The notes beneath the pieces are model-generated. The model did not search any database. It was given only the letters and a program-made list of their open reading frames with translations, and was not told where the DNA came from. A stretch of DNA of 64,000 nucleotides from JAOPZW01 sp963789015 (GTDB taxonomy: Bacteria > Actinomycetota > Thermoleophilia > Solirubrobacterales > Solirubrobacteraceae): the NCBI GenBank assembly GCA_963789015.1, contig CAWBIU010000001.1, positions 1,550,001-1,614,000 of the forward strand, written 5' to 3'. The position numbers and the translations under genes were made by a program. Shown here piece after piece: positions 12,033 to 19,752 of the stretch; positions within the stretch are counted from its first letter, which is position 1; each line of letters starts with the position of its first letter.

Positions 12033-12067
12033 GGTGAACGTGCCAGATTCGTTCAAGACGGTTCACC
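12033..12067. promoter_or_regulatory. Nested inverted repeat upstream of aldehyde dehydrogenase
   Basis: Two nested dyads share this stretch: GGTGAAC at 12033-12039 with GTTCACC at 12061-12067, and GAACG at 12036-12040 with CGTTC at 12050-12054. It lies about 70 bases upstream of the aldehyde dehydrogenase start on the minus strand, in the position of an operator. No regulator gene survives next to it; the neighbouring response-regulator relic begins here. Confidence 0.35.
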
Positions 12068-12426
12068 ATGATCGCGCTCATGGAGCGGCCGTGCTCAACG
12101 CCGTCCAGCGCGACGGGCTGGCCACGCGCGTGCTGCTGCTCTCGGGCGCGCTGGACGACCAGAGCGTCTACCGGGCGCTCGAGCAGGGCGCCGCGGCGAT
12201 CATCACCAAGACGGCCGAGGCCGGCGACGTGGTCGACGCGATCGTCGCCGTCGTGCGCGGCGAGACCGTGCTCGCGCCCGAGCTGCAGTCGATCGTGGCG
12301 CGCCAGATCCAGATGCGGGCGAAGGACGACCGGCCCGTGCTCAGCCGGCGCGAGCGCGAGATCCTCGAGCGCATGGCGCGCGGCGCGGCGGTCGCCGTGG
12401 GGCTGCGCCAGGGACTCATCGAATAG
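12034..12426 (+). pseudogene. NarL/LuxR-type response regulator relic, doubly deleted
   Basis: The frame encodes the middle of a receiver domain (VLNAVQRDG onward, with the RVLLLSG and GAAAIITKTA segments) and then the first helix of a LuxR HTH (SRREREILERMARGA). It then jumps straight to the typical last residues, RQGLIE. The N-terminal half of the receiver, including the phospho-acceptor Asp, is missing. So is the DNA-recognition helix, about 45 residues in frame. It cannot act as a normal response regulator. The start is uncertain: GTG 12034 is the furthest in-frame candidate. Probably a deletion remnant. Confidence 0.6.
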
Positions 12427-12432
12427 GCCCCC

Positions 12433-12454
12433 GTATCCGTCGATCGGCGGATAC
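12433..12454 (+). terminator. Hairpin after the response-regulator relic
   Basis: GTATCCG (12433-12439) and CGGATAC (12448-12454) form a perfect seven-base stem with an eight-base loop, six bases after the relic's stop codon. There is no T tract, as is common for actinobacterial terminators. Confidence 0.4.
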
Positions 12455-12486
12455 CGATCGGCGGCCGTGGCCGCGATGCTGGGTCC

Positions 12487-12726
12487 ATGCTCAGCGAGAA
12501 GACCGGCCGGCGCGAGCGACTCTCGGTCGAGGCCGCCGTCGCGCTCGCGCGGATCCGATGGCGCAGCGCCGTTCGCGCGACGGACGAGGCGCTCGCGGCG
12601 TGGCGGCGCGCGCCCGGCGGGCACGCCTACGCGAGGTACCGCGAGGCGGCCGAGCGCGAGGACGCAGCGCACACCGTCCTCGAGCGGTGGTGGATCGCGC
12701 TGACGCTCGGCGATCCGGCGGCCTGA
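12487..12726 (+). CDS. Small hypothetical protein
   Basis: 79 residues, highly charged and Ala/Arg/Glu-rich, predicted mostly helical, no motif recognised. Codon use is that of its neighbours. A GATGCT hexamer ends six bases before the ATG, which fits a leaderless message. Followed after 18 bases by the TfoX-like gene in the same direction. Function unknown. Confidence 0.5.
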   Translation: MLSEKTGRRERLSVEAAVALARIRWRSAVRATDEALAAWRRAPGGHAYARYREAAEREDAAHTVLERWWIALTLGDPAA

Positions 12727-12744
12727 TCGCCGATACTCCCCGTC

Positions 12745-13077
12745 GTGGCCTACGACGAGGAGCTCGCCGAGCGCGTCCGCGGCGCGCTGGCCGACGACGA
12801 CGCGGTCGCCGAGCGCAAGATGTTCGGCGGGCTGGCCTTCCTGATGCACGGTCACATGCTGTGCGGCGTGCTGGGCGAGGGGCTGCTGGTGCGCCTCGGG
12901 CCCGAGCTCGGCGATGCGGCGCTCGACGAGCCGCACACGCGCGTCATGGACTTCACGGGCCGGCCGATGCGCAGCATGATCGTCGTCGAACCGCCGGGGA
13001 TCGCCGGCGACGACGAGCTCGGCGGCTGGCTCGCGAGGGCGCGTGCCTTCGTCGAGACGCTGCCGCCGAAGGTCTAG
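12745..13077 (+). CDS. TfoX/Sxy N-terminal domain protein
   Basis: 110 residues covering a single TfoX N-terminal domain, with the signature RKMFGGLAFLMHGHM and the GVLGEGLLVRLG strand pair. Family members with only this domain are of unknown role; the link to competence holds only for full-length TfoX/Sxy of gamma-proteobacteria. GTG start, with a GATACT hexamer seven bases upstream. Its TAG stop shares CTAG with the convergent TetR gene. Confidence 0.8.
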   Translation: MAYDEELAERVRGALADDDAVAERKMFGGLAFLMHGHMLCGVLGEGLLVRLGPELGDAALDEPHTRVMDFTGRPMRSMIVVEPPGIAGDDELGGWLARARAFVETLPPKV

Positions 13078-13730
13078 GAGCGCCGCGCCGGCGGGCCGGA
13101 GCCCATCGCGCGACCGAGCTGGCGCGGGGTCAGCGGCGCGACGGGCGTCGTCGTCGCGCTGCTCGCGCGCAGGCCGTCGAGGTGCATGGCCAGGAAGCGG
13201 CGCACCTGGCCGGGCGCGACGTCCTCCGTGCGCTCGACGATCCGCGCCGTCCCCCACAGCAGAACGAGGACGTCGGCCGCGGTGATGTCGGCGCGCAGCG
13301 CGCCCTCCTCGCGTCCGCGGTCGACGAGCCGCTCGATCGCGTCGTGCAGGCCGCGGCGCGCGGCCTTGACGCGCTTCTCGTCGCGCCCGCGCGCGGCCAG
13401 GGCGTCCTTGAAGCCGCGGTCGACCGCCTGCAGCTCGACGGCGGCGACGAGGAAGCTCTCGAAGCCCGCCCACACGTCCTCCTCCTCGAGCGCCTGCTCG
13501 GCCGCGCCGGTGAGCTCGGCGAAGCGCGCGTCGACGATCGCGTCGATGAGCGCGTCCTTCGTCGGGAAGTGCCGGTACAGCGTGCCGACGCCGACCCCCG
13601 CCCGCCGCGCGATCTCGTCGACGCCGACGTCGAGCCCGCGCTCCTGGAAGGCGGCCCGCGTCGCGACGAGCAGCCGTTCGCGGTTGCGCCGGGCGTCGCG
13701 CCGGAGGGGTGTCTTGGTGGCCGTGGGCAC
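13074..13730 (-). CDS. TetR-family repressor of the adjacent MFS exporter
   Basis: 218 residues. The N-terminal HTH is evident (AAFQERGLDVGVDEIARRAG, then GVGTLYRHFPTKDAL). The helical ligand-binding part behind it is of the type common in multidrug regulators. The GTG start at 13730 lies six bases after a TATGAT hexamer, so the message is probably leaderless. It is divergent from the MFS gene at 13828, and the two share a region with two palindromes, a standard arrangement for a self-regulating efflux repressor. The ligand is unknown. Confidence 0.88.
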   Translation of the reverse strand: MPTATKTPLRRDARRNRERLLVATRAAFQERGLDVGVDEIARRAGVGVGTLYRHFPTKDALIDAIVDARFAELTGAAEQALEEEDVWAGFESFLVAAVELQAVDRGFKDALAARGRDEKRVKAARRGLHDAIERLVDRGREEGALRADITAADVLVLLWGTARIVERTEDVAPGQVRRFLAMHLDGLRASSATTTPVAPLTPRQLGRAMGSGPPARRS

Positions 13731-13746
13731 GCCCTGATCATACGAC

Positions 13747-13799
13747 AGCGGAGCGATCCCTCCGCTTCGGCTAGAGTGAGAAGCGGAGCGACTGCTCCG
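13747..13799. promoter_or_regulatory. Twin palindromic operators between tetR and MFS genes
   Basis: First dyad: AGCGGAG at 13747-13753 with CTCCGCT at 13760-13766. Second dyad: CGGAGC at 13784-13789 with GCTCCG at 13794-13799. Both share the direct repeat AGCGGAGCGA. The first lies upstream of the tetR -10 (TATGAT on the minus strand). The second covers the expected start point downstream of a TAGAGT -10 (13772-13777) for the MFS gene. This is the layout for repression of both promoters by the TetR protein. Confidence 0.65.
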
Positions 13800-13827
13800 A
13801 AACTTGCCCTCGTCCCGATCCAGGCCG

Positions 13828-15576
13828 ATGCCCACGACACCTCCCAGCGACACCTACAAGTGGATCGCGCTGTCCAACACGACGCTCGGCGTCCTGATGG
13901 CGACGATCAACTCCTCGATCCTCCTCATCGCGCTGCCCGACATCTTCCGCGGGATCCACATCGACCCGCTCGCCCCCGGCAACACGAACTACCTGCTGTG
14001 GATGATCCTCAGCTTCCTCGTCGTCACCGCCGTCCTCGTCGTCAGCCTCGGCCGCCTCGGCGACGTCCACGGCCGCGTGCGCACCTACAACCTCGGCTTC
14101 GCCGTGTTCACCGCCGGCTCGGCGCTGTGCGCGGTCGTGCCCTTCACCGGCGGCGCGGGCGCCATCTGGCTGATCGCCATGCGCGTGGTGCAGGGGGTCG
14201 GCGGCGCGATGCTGTTCGCGAACTCGAGCGCGATCCTCACCGACGCCTTCCCGGCCCACCAGCGCGGCCTCGCGCTCGGGATCAACGGCGTCGCCGCGAT
14301 CGCCGGCTCGTTCCTCGGCCTCGTGCTCGGCGGCGTCCTGGCCCCGATCGGCTGGCGCCTGGTCTTCCTCGTGTCCGTGCCGATCGGCCTGTTCGGCACC
14401 GTGTGGGCCTACCAGCGCCTCGTCGACCTCAGCCCGCGCCGGCACGTGCGCATCGACTGGTGGGGCAACGTCACCTTCGCCGTCGGCCTCGTGGCGATCA
14501 TGGTCGGCATCACCTACGGCATCCAGCCCTACGGGTCGCACACGATGGGCTGGACGTCGCCGGGCGTGCTCGCCGCGCTGATCGGCGGCGTGGCCGTCCT
14601 CGCCGCCTTCGCGCTGATCGAGCGGCGCGTGGCCGAGCCGATGTTCGACCTCTCCCTGTTCCGCATCCGCGCCTTCGCCGCGGGCTGCGTGGCCACGCTG
14701 CTGGCCGCCATCGGCCGCGGCGGTCTGCAGTTCATCCTCATCATCTGGCTGCAGGGCATCTGGCTGCCGCGCCACGGCTTCGCCTTCCATGAGACGCCGC
14801 TGTGGGCGGGCATCTACATGCTCCCGTTGATCGCCGGCTTCCTGGTCGCCGGGCCGATCTCCGGCCACCTCTCCGACCGCTACGGCGCGCGCCCGTTCGC
14901 GACCGGGGGCATGATCGTGGCGGCCGTCAGCTTCCTGCTCCTGGAGACGCTGCCCGTCGACTTCTCCTACCTCGGCTTCGCCGCCCTGCTGCTGCTCAAC
15001 GGCCTGGGCATGGGCCTGTTCTCCTCGCCCAACCGCGCGGCGATCATGAACAGCCTGCCCGCCGCCCAGCGCGGCGCCGGTGCGGGCATGAGCGCGACCT
15101 TCCAGAACACCGCCATGGTCCTGTCGATCGGGATCTTCTTCTCGCTCATGATCGTCGGCCTGGCCGCGCACCTGCCCGCCACGCTGCACGACGGCCTCGT
15201 GGCGCACGGCGTCCCCGAGGCCGACGCGACGCGGATCTCGCACCTGCCGCCGGTCGCCTCCCTGTTCGCCGCCTTCCTGGGCGACAACCCGATGCAGCAC
15301 CTGCTCGGCCCGCACGTGCTGGCGTCGCTGCCGCATGCGCAGGCGGCGGAGCTGACCGGGCGCAGCTTCTTCCCGTCGCTGATGAGCGGGCCGTTCGCCG
15401 ACGCGCTGAAGGCGGCGTTCACCTTCGCGCTCGTCGCGTGCCTGATCGCGGCGTTCGCCTCGCTCCTGCGCGGCGGCCGCTACCACCACGAGGAGCCGGG
15501 CCATCCGGCACTCGAGGGCGAGGCCGTCGAGCCGGTCCCGTCGGGCATCGCGCCCGCGCTGCAGCGGGCGAGCTGA
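13828..15576 (+). CDS. MFS exporter, DHA2 (EmrB/QacA) family
   Basis: 582-residue drug:proton antiporter with 14 predicted membrane helices. The first helix carries the INSSILLIALPDI block, a variant of the DHA2 motif. The A-motif is seen as GRLGDVHGRVR and motif C as the Gly-rich fifth helix (NGVAAIAGSFLGLVLGG). The start was set at ATG 13828, just before PTTPPSDTYKW; an in-frame TTG at 13804 is less likely. Probably exports the compound sensed by the divergent TetR. Confidence 0.85.
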   Translation: MPTTPPSDTYKWIALSNTTLGVLMATINSSILLIALPDIFRGIHIDPLAPGNTNYLLWMILSFLVVTAVLVVSLGRLGDVHGRVRTYNLGFAVFTAGSALCAVVPFTGGAGAIWLIAMRVVQGVGGAMLFANSSAILTDAFPAHQRGLALGINGVAAIAGSFLGLVLGGVLAPIGWRLVFLVSVPIGLFGTVWAYQRLVDLSPRRHVRIDWWGNVTFAVGLVAIMVGITYGIQPYGSHTMGWTSPGVLAALIGGVAVLAAFALIERRVAEPMFDLSLFRIRAFAAGCVATLLAAIGRGGLQFILIIWLQGIWLPRHGFAFHETPLWAGIYMLPLIAGFLVAGPISGHLSDRYGARPFATGGMIVAAVSFLLLETLPVDFSYLGFAALLLLNGLGMGLFSSPNRAAIMNSLPAAQRGAGAGMSATFQNTAMVLSIGIFFSLMIVGLAAHLPATLHDGLVAHGVPEADATRISHLPPVASLFAAFLGDNPMQHLLGPHVLASLPHAQAAELTGRSFFPSLMSGPFADALKAAFTFALVACLIAAFASLLRGGRYHHEEPGHPALEGEAVEPVPSGIAPALQRAS

Positions 15577-15636
15577 CCGGCGGCGCGGGCGCGCCCATAA
15601 GCTGCCGCGCATCGTGACGACCGGGAGTCCGCGCCG

Positions 15637-17853
15637 CTGATCGTCCTGCCCGCGCTCGCGCTGCTCGTCAGCGCGGCGCTGCTCTTCCTGCTCGAGCCGA
15701 TGGTCGGCAAGTTCGTGCTGCCGCTGCTCGGCTCGGCGCCCGAGGTCTGGCCCGTGACGGTGCTCTTCTTCCAGGCCGTCCTGCTCGCGGGCTACGCGTT
15801 CGCCCACGTGACGAGCCGCCTGCCCGCGCGCCGCCAGGCCCCGCTGCAGATCGCGGTGCTCGTACTCGCCGCCGTGGTGCTGCCCGTCGCCGTGCCGGAC
15901 GGCGACGCGCCGTCGTCGGGCAGCCCGGTGCCGTGGCTGCTCGGCGTGCTGGCCACGACCGCGGGGCTGCCGTTCTTCGCGCTCGCCGCCAACGGGCCGA
16001 TGGTCCAGCGCTGGGTCGCGGCGACGCGGCACCGCGCCGCGCGCGACCCGTACTTCCTGTACGCGGCGAGCAACGGCGGCAGCCTGCTCGGCCTGCTCGC
16101 CTACCCGCTCGTGCTCGAGCCGCTGCTCGGGCTCGAGGACCAGGGGCGCGCGTGGGCGATCCTGTACGCGCTCGCGATCGCGCTCGTGGCCGGCTGCGCG
16201 GTCCTCCTGTGGCTGCGCCCGGCGGCGGAGACCTCGGGCGTGGCGGCCGCGTCGCTGGAGGAGGCCGGGGCGGCGCCGGACCGCCGCCGGCGGGCGCTGT
16301 GGGTCGCGCTCGCCGCCATCCCGTCGAGCCTGATGCTCGGCACGACGACCTACCTCACGCGCGACCTCACGCCGGTGCCGCTGCTGTGGGTCCTTCCGCT
16401 GGCGCTCTACCTGCTCACGCTCGTCGTCGCCTTCTCGCCGTGGACCGACGCCGCGCGGCTGGCGGTGCTCGGGCGCCGGCTGTGGCCGCTCGCGGCGATC
16501 CTGCTCACCTACACGCTCGTGGTCGGCACGCAGGAGCCGCTGATCCTGCTCGTCGTGCTGCATCTCGCGGGGCTGACCGTGGCCGGGCTCATGTGCCACG
16601 CGCGGCTGGCCGCCGACCGGCCCGCGGCGCGCCACCTGACCGAGTTCTACCTGTGGCTCGCCGTCGGCGGCGCGCTCGGCGGCGTGCTCAACGCCGTGAT
16701 CGCGCCGCTCGTCTTCCCGGGGCTGATCGAGTACCCGCTGGCCATCGTCGCCGCGTGCCTGCTGCGCCCGGCGCCGCCCAAGAAGCGCCCCGAGCTGCTC
16801 GAGTTCTTCCTGCGCGACGAGCGCCCGACGCGCTGGATGGACCTCGGCGTGCCGATGCTGCTCGGCGGCGCGGTCGCCGTCGCGCTCGTCGCGCTGAGCG
16901 AGCCGGAGGGCGGCGTCACGACGGAGATCCGCGCGCTCGTCGCCGGCATGGCGTGCGGGATCACGGTCAACCTCGCGCGCCGGCCGCTGCGCTTCGGGCT
17001 CGCGATCGGCGCGATCTTCCTGGCCGCCGGCGTGGTCGGCGACGTCGGCGACGAGGAGCTCGTGCGCGACCGCAACTTCTTCGGCATCTCGACCGTCGTC
17101 GCCACCGACGGCGGCCGTCTGCACCAGCTCCTGTCGGGCAGCACGCTGCACGGTGCGCAGCGGATCGGCGCCGGGCGGCCGCGGCCGCTGAGCTACTACG
17201 GGCCCGCGAGCCCGGCGGGCCAGGCCTTCGCCGGCCTGCCCGCGGCGACGACGCGCAACGTCGCGGCGATCGGCCTCGGCGCCGGCTCGCTGGCGTGCTA
17301 CGCGCGGCCGGGCGGGCGGTTCACCTTCTACGAGCTCGACCCGACGGTGATCCGGATCGCGCGCGACCCGCGGCTGTTCACGTTCGTGAGCGACTGCCCG
17401 GTGCGCCCCCGCGTCGTGGCCGGCGACGGCCGGCGCTCGATCGAGCGCGTCCCGCGCGGGAGCCTCGGGCTCGTCGTCCTCGACGCCTTCAACTCCGACG
17501 CGATCCCGCTGCACCTCATCACCCGCGAGGCCTTCGAGCTCTACCTGTCGCGCACGACCGCCGAAGGCGCGCTGCTCTTCCACCTCACCAATCGCTACCT
17601 CGACCTCGAGCCCGTGGTGGCGAACATCGCCGGCGAGCTCGGCCTGGCGTGCCGGCTGCAGCGCCGCCGCCCGTCGCGCGCCGAGCGCCTGCGCGGCGAC
17701 GACGAGTCGACATGGGCGCTGCTCGCCCGCGCGCCCGCCGACCTCGGCCGCCCGGCGCGCGACCCGCGCTGGCGCGACTGCCGTGCCGACCCGGGCGCGC
17801 GGGTCTGGACCGACGACTACTCGAACCCGCTGTCGGTGGTGGACTGGGGCTAG
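15637..17853 (+). CDS. Fused polytopic membrane protein with spermidine-synthase-like domain
   Basis: About 738 residues. The first 500 or so hold many hydrophobic helices; the last 220 form a class I SAM-dependent fold of the spermidine synthase type, with GLGAGSLACYARPG (motif I), TFYELDP (acidic loop) and LVVLDAFNSD. Such fusions are known across Actinobacteria and Proteobacteria without a proven function. The first ATG (15700) falls inside the first helix, and the frame is open and hydrophobic back to 15637, where only CTG is available. A GTG at 15614 would come into frame if one base were missing between the two. Stop shares CTAG with the NRAMP gene. Confidence 0.7.
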   Translation: MIVLPALALLVSAALLFLLEPMVGKFVLPLLGSAPEVWPVTVLFFQAVLLAGYAFAHVTSRLPARRQAPLQIAVLVLAAVVLPVAVPDGDAPSSGSPVPWLLGVLATTAGLPFFALAANGPMVQRWVAATRHRAARDPYFLYAASNGGSLLGLLAYPLVLEPLLGLEDQGRAWAILYALAIALVAGCAVLLWLRPAAETSGVAAASLEEAGAAPDRRRRALWVALAAIPSSLMLGTTTYLTRDLTPVPLLWVLPLALYLLTLVVAFSPWTDAARLAVLGRRLWPLAAILLTYTLVVGTQEPLILLVVLHLAGLTVAGLMCHARLAADRPAARHLTEFYLWLAVGGALGGVLNAVIAPLVFPGLIEYPLAIVAACLLRPAPPKKRPELLEFFLRDERPTRWMDLGVPMLLGGAVAVALVALSEPEGGVTTEIRALVAGMACGITVNLARRPLRFGLAIGAIFLAAGVVGDVGDEELVRDRNFFGISTVVATDGGRLHQLLSGSTLHGAQRIGAGRPRPLSYYGPASPAGQAFAGLPAATTRNVAAIGLGAGSLACYARPGGRFTFYELDPTVIRIARDPRLFTFVSDCPVRPRVVAGDGRRSIERVPRGSLGLVVLDAFNSDAIPLHLITREAFELYLSRTTAEGALLFHLTNRYLDLEPVVANIAGELGLACRLQRRRPSRAERLRGDDESTWALLARAPADLGRPARDPRWRDCRADPGARVWTDDYSNPLSVVDWG

Positions 17854-19313
17854 ATCAGGTCGCCCACCTGCTGCACGATCGTGATCGTCGACAGCACGCC
17901 GAAGAACGCGCCGGCGAAGATGAGCGCGCCGAGGCGGTACGAGCGGACCTTGATCGGATCGGGCAGGTACCGGCGGTTGGTGATGGCGAGCAGGATCGAG
18001 TAGACGAACATCGTCACCGCCGCCGTGCACGCCGAGATGACGAGCAGCACGAGCGGCTGGTCGAGGCCGGCGAGCAGGATCAGGCAGCCGACGACGACGA
18101 GCGTCCAGACGACGCCGAAGTACATGCGGCTCTCCGACGCATCGGGCCGGTAGGTCGTCTTGAGCACGTCGGCGGCGAGGCGGCTCGTGTAGTCGACGAT
18201 GCCGATCGCGCCGGCGAACAGGGAGAAGGCGCCGATCGTCCAGAACAGCGGGCCCATCCAGCCACCGACGAGCGTGTTGAGGCGGTCGCCCTCGACCTCG
18301 AGGAAGCCGATGTCGTCGGGCAGGCCCTCCTGCCCGAAGACCGTCGAGTAGGACAGCAGCGACGTGAAGCCGATCGTCAGGATCGTGATGGCCACGAACG
18401 TCGAGGCCTGCTCGATGTTCGCGAAACGCCACCAGCGCCGCCAGCGGCTCATGTTGGACTCGTTGGGCTCGAACTCGTAGCGGCCGCCCGGCGCGGCCTC
18501 GTCCTCGCCCGTGATCGGGCTGACCAGGCGCGGCACGTAGGCGCCCATGCCGTAGCCCTTGTCGCGGATCCAGTTGCTCTGGCAGAGGTTCTGCCCGCCG
18601 CCCGCGCCCGCGTAAGCGATCGCGCCGAGCAGCACGGCGAACTCGATGTCGGTCGGGAAGGAGCCGGCGCTCGTCACGGCGCTCGGCAGCTCGCGCCACG
18701 CGTCGGCGGAGATCGCCGCGACGGCGGCGACGGCGACGAACACGGCGATGACCGCGACCTTGAAGAAGATCACCCGCTCGACCGCGTCGTAGACGACCGG
18801 CGCGAGCGTGAGCCCCAGCCCGATGACGAGCAGCATCCCGATCGCGATCACGTTGACCGGCCCGCCGCCGAACAGGAACGTCACCAGCGTCGCCGAGCTC
18901 GTCGCCCAGCCCGGCCAGGCGTTGGCGAGCATGACCATGCCCACGAAGACGATGCCCCAGTGGCGCCAGAGGCGGTTGAACCCGCTGAGCGCGGTCTCGC
19001 CGGTCGCCAGCGTGTAGCGCTCGATCTCCATGTTCAGGAACCACTGGATGACGACGCCGAGCACGGCGCCCCAGAGGAACACGAGCCCGACCTGCGAGGC
19101 GATGTACGGCCAGAGGATGAACTCGCCCGAGGCGAGGCCGACGCCGGCGCCGACGATGCCGGGGCCGACGATGCGCCAGATCGCGCGCGGCGCCTCGGGG
19201 AGATCGCGGACCTCGGTCGCGGGCGCGCGGTCGCCCGCTCGCGGCGGCGGCTCGCCGGTCCGGGTGAAGCGTTCGCCGACCGCCTCTCGCTCGTGCACGT
19301 CCTGCCGGGCCAC
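17850..19313 (-). CDS. NRAMP-superfamily transporter lacking the canonical metal-binding motifs
   Basis: 487 residues with about 11 membrane helices and an overall NRAMP pattern. The first-helix DPGN motif that binds metal in true NRAMPs is replaced by ASGE (in GAGVGLASGEF). The sixth-helix MPH motif is replaced by a Gly/Ala run (AYAGAGGGQNL). It therefore belongs to a divergent branch whose substrate cannot be assumed to be Mn or Fe. There is a polar insert of about 60 residues between the middle helices. GTG start with a strong GAGGAGG Shine-Dalgarno. Ends in the shared CTAG. Confidence 0.7.
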   Translation of the reverse strand: MARQDVHEREAVGERFTRTGEPPPRAGDRAPATEVRDLPEAPRAIWRIVGPGIVGAGVGLASGEFILWPYIASQVGLVFLWGAVLGVVIQWFLNMEIERYTLATGETALSGFNRLWRHWGIVFVGMVMLANAWPGWATSSATLVTFLFGGGPVNVIAIGMLLVIGLGLTLAPVVYDAVERVIFFKVAVIAVFVAVAAVAAISADAWRELPSAVTSAGSFPTDIEFAVLLGAIAYAGAGGGQNLCQSNWIRDKGYGMGAYVPRLVSPITGEDEAAPGGRYEFEPNESNMSRWRRWWRFANIEQASTFVAITILTIGFTSLLSYSTVFGQEGLPDDIGFLEVEGDRLNTLVGGWMGPLFWTIGAFSLFAGAIGIVDYTSRLAADVLKTTYRPDASESRMYFGVVWTLVVVGCLILLAGLDQPLVLLVISACTAAVTMFVYSILLAITNRRYLPDPIKVRSYRLGALIFAGAFFGVLSTITIVQQVGDLI

Positions 19314-19385
19314 GGTCCCTCCTCATCCGCAGAGCTTGTGCGAAAAAAGACGTTCCCTGGCGGCAACGCGCCGAAACGGCCCACC

Positions 19386-19412
19386 GGGGACGCCCGACAC
19401 GCGGGCGCCCCC
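19386..19412 (-). terminator. Strong hairpin between small ORF and NRAMP gene
   Basis: On the minus strand an 11-base stem (19412-19402 with 19396-19386, one G-T pair) and a five-base loop begin 11 bases after the stop of the small ORF. A run of six T lies about 40 bases further on, just before the NRAMP Shine-Dalgarno. It may end the short transcript or act as an attenuator for the transporter. Confidence 0.45.
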
Positions 19413-19423
19413 GGGGACGTGGC

Positions 19424-19531
19424 TCAGCGGCCGCGCTGCGGCAGCTTGCGGCGCACCGGGCGCACGACGGTGACGCGCGGCGCCGGGACGCGGACGGGAT
19501 GGCGGTTCGGGACTGCTGGGCGGCGATGCAA
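19424..19531 (-). CDS. Possible 35-residue Arg/Pro-rich peptide upstream of the NRAMP gene
   Basis: TTG start with AAGGAG five bases upstream; 36 codons to TGA. The peptide is rich in Arg, Pro and Val (for example PAPRVTVVRPVRRKLPQRGR). Third positions are mostly G/C in the second half. It is followed by a strong hairpin. It could be a small protein, a leader peptide for the transporter, or chance. The rest of 19532-19752 shows no convincing gene. Confidence 0.35.
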   Translation of the reverse strand: MHRRPAVPNRHPVRVPAPRVTVVRPVRRKLPQRGR

Positions 19532-19752
19532 GATCGCTCCTTCGGACGTGGGTCGACGGGGAGCGGTCCGTCAGCGCTCGCGGTGACGACGGATCGTGAC
19601 GGCGAAGACAGCGGAGATGTCATGGACGCGGACGGCCGAACGGCACGCGGGCCACGCGAGGCGGTGGGCGTGCGGTGGAGCGCGTCAGAAGTCGATCATG
19701 ACCGCATGGACGGTACGCGCCGGGGGGCGCTCGTCCAGTACGGGCAGCCGTA

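Noticed and set aside
13771..19623. A 1950-codon open frame on the minus strand and similar 500-1000-codon frames elsewhere (for example 6329-9370)
   Set aside because: They lie antisense to genes with clear domains; in very G+C-rich DNA stop codons are rare in the mirror frames. Their translations are Arg/Asp/Gly/His-rich with no domain signature.
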